Shown here in pieces: positions 39,918-40,710 of a stretch of DNA of 40,710 nucleotides (position 1 is its first letter; every line of letters begins with the position of its first letter). The translations under genes were made by a program, and so were the position numbers. The stretch lies in the NCBI GenBank assembly GCA_021826765.1, contig JAKAYK010000002.1, forward strand, positions 1 through 40,710. The letters are read 5' to 3'. This stretch comes from Thermoplasmata archaeon (lineage in GTDB: Archaea; Thermoplasmatota; Thermoplasmata; Thermoplasmatales; Thermoplasmataceae). The notes beneath the pieces are model-generated. The model searched no databases. It was not told the DNA's origin and saw only the letters and a program-made list of their open reading frames with translations.

Positions 39918-40710
39918 TTGACAGACTTCGATTATGATGCGATAATAATTGGTGCTGGAACGGCAGGAATGTCTGCTGGTGCAGCGTTGGAAAAGAATGG
40001 CAAGAACTACATTATTCTGGACAAGAAAAAAGAGATAGGAATTCCAGTGAGGTCCACTGGTGCTGTTTCACTTGAATGGGTAAGGAGAATAGGAATGCCT
40101 GAGAATCCTGAGATTATAGATGCAGAAATTTCCAGCATGAGTTTCAGGACTGACAGAAATGCGAGAATTGATATGAATTTTGGCAAAACTGTAGGACTCG
40201 TTTATAACTTTACAAATTATGAAAAATTCCTCGCAGACAAATTTGCAGGAAAACTCAATATCAAACTCAACACAAGAGTTAATGGGGTTTCAGGCAACGT
40301 GGTTACTACTGAAAACGAAACATATACTGCAAAACACATAATCATGGCTGCTGGGCCCCAATCTACTTTTGGAAAGAAATTACCGAAAAACGAGGTTCTG
40401 GTGGCATATGAAGAAATAAGAAAAGCTCCTGCAAGAGATGACTTTCAGATGATCTTATGGTTTAGTGATGATGCTCCAGGCGGATATTTCTGGGATTTTT
40501 CAGAATCAGGAAATTCCAGGAAAATAGGTGTTTGTTTTTATCCTCTGAAAGGGGAGCAACCAAAGGAAGTTCTGTATAAGTTCCAGGAAAAATTCCCTGA
40601 AATCAAAGGGGAGATGATTTCTACAATGGCGCATCAGATTCCTCTGGGAATGCCGCTTGAAACTGTTATAGAGGAAAACAGACTCTACACAGGAGACATG
40701 GTCAATGCAG
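39918..40710 (+). CDS. geranylgeranyl reductase family flavoprotein (3' truncated)
   Basis: The frame runs from TTG 39918 (MTDFDYDAIIIGAGTAGMSAG) past the right edge; 264 codons are visible. The FAD-binding GxGxxG is at the N-terminus, followed by NYIILDKKKEIGIPVRSTGAVS, and the visible end RLYTGDMVNA is the start of the second FAD motif (GD). This is the geranylgeranyl reductase family, whose archaeal members saturate the isoprenoid chains of membrane lipids; other members reduce plant phytyl chains. The ATPxxxG-like middle (IIMAAGPQST) is also consistent. No standard ATG is available; the TATA box favours the TTG. Confidence 0.85.
   Translation, partial: MTDFDYDAIIIGAGTAGMSAGAALEKNGKNYIILDKKKEIGIPVRSTGAVSLEWVRRIGMPENPEIIDAEISSMSFRTDRNARIDMNFGKTVGLVYNFTNYEKFLADKFAGKLNIKLNTRVNGVSGNVVTTENETYTAKHIIMAAGPQSTFGKKLPKNEVLVAYEEIRKAPARDDFQMILWFSDDAPGGYFWDFSESGNSRKIGVCFYPLKGEQPKEVLYKFQEKFPEIKGEMISTMAHQIPLGMPLETVIEENRLYTGDMVNA

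Noticed and set aside
1-40710. CRISPR array, rRNA genes, intact insertion sequences or replication origin
   Set aside because: I saw no regularly spaced repeats, no rRNA-like stretches, no complete transposase, and no orc1/cdc6 gene or origin repeats.

Overview
The window reads as chromosomal DNA of a thermoacidophilic euryarchaeon of the order Thermoplasmatales (Thermoplasma/Ferroplasma/Cuniculiplasma type). The basis is a TFB transcription factor, Gar1, RNase P Rpp21, a KEOPS Pcc1-like subunit, archaeal-type MptD and Trm1, a geranylgeranyl-reductase-family gene for archaeal lipids, DUF929 and GLP-motif surface proteins, moderate to low GC, and TATA boxes about 22-30 nt ahead of start codons, which implies many leaderless mRNAs. 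Species cannot be named from the sequence alone.

Layout. 1-7.9 kb: end of a ClC channel, a DUF929 membrane-anchored protein, a Gfo/Idh oxidoreductase, a mercaptopyruvate-sulfurtransferase-like rhodanese, a thiolase / 3-hydroxyacyl-CoA dehydrogenase / enoyl-CoA hydratase operon, rpiA and an acyl-CoA thioesterase that share one intergenic TATA element. 7.9-11.3 kb: a tightly overlapping three-gene cassette (tiny two-helix VirB2-like protein, VirB6/TrbL-like polytopic protein, membrane-anchored VirB4/HerA-type ATPase) followed by another small two-helix membrane protein on the other strand. This looks like a DNA-transfer machine of the Ced/Ted type, which I know only from Crenarchaeota; it is the main candidate for an undescribed system here. 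11.6-15.8 kb: a PH-like protein, an AT-rich orphan permease-like protein, then mptD, a THEP1-like NTPase with a degenerate P-loop, and trm1 that seems to start at AUA.

15.9-20.8 kb: a secreted penicillin-acylase-family hydrolase coupled to a small membrane protein, a cysteine-synthase-like PLP enzyme, tRNA-Arg(CCG) whose first two bases are part of the stop codon of the adenosine-specific kinase gene ahead of it. 20.8-27.8 kb: elp3, then kdpFABC (including a 32-codon kdpF) with a dyad around its TATA box, and a tandem universal-stress-domain gene convergent on kdpC. 28-32 kb: pyrD-pyrK-queE-pyrC operon. 32.2-34.9 kb: information-processing genes (rnp4, gar1-tfb, pcc1) and a small surface protein.

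34.9-40.7 kb: tRNA-Leu(CAA) followed directly by the decayed 3' end of a TnpB element and a PIN-like gene fragment, two GNAT acetyltransferases, a processive family-2 glycosyltransferase, tRNA-Thr(GGT), a metallo-beta-lactamase-fold hydrolase, and the 5' part of a geranylgeranyl reductase family gene. Across the whole window the palindrome GGGCCC is clearly over-represented by my hand count. No CRISPR array, rRNA, intact insertion sequence or replication origin was seen.
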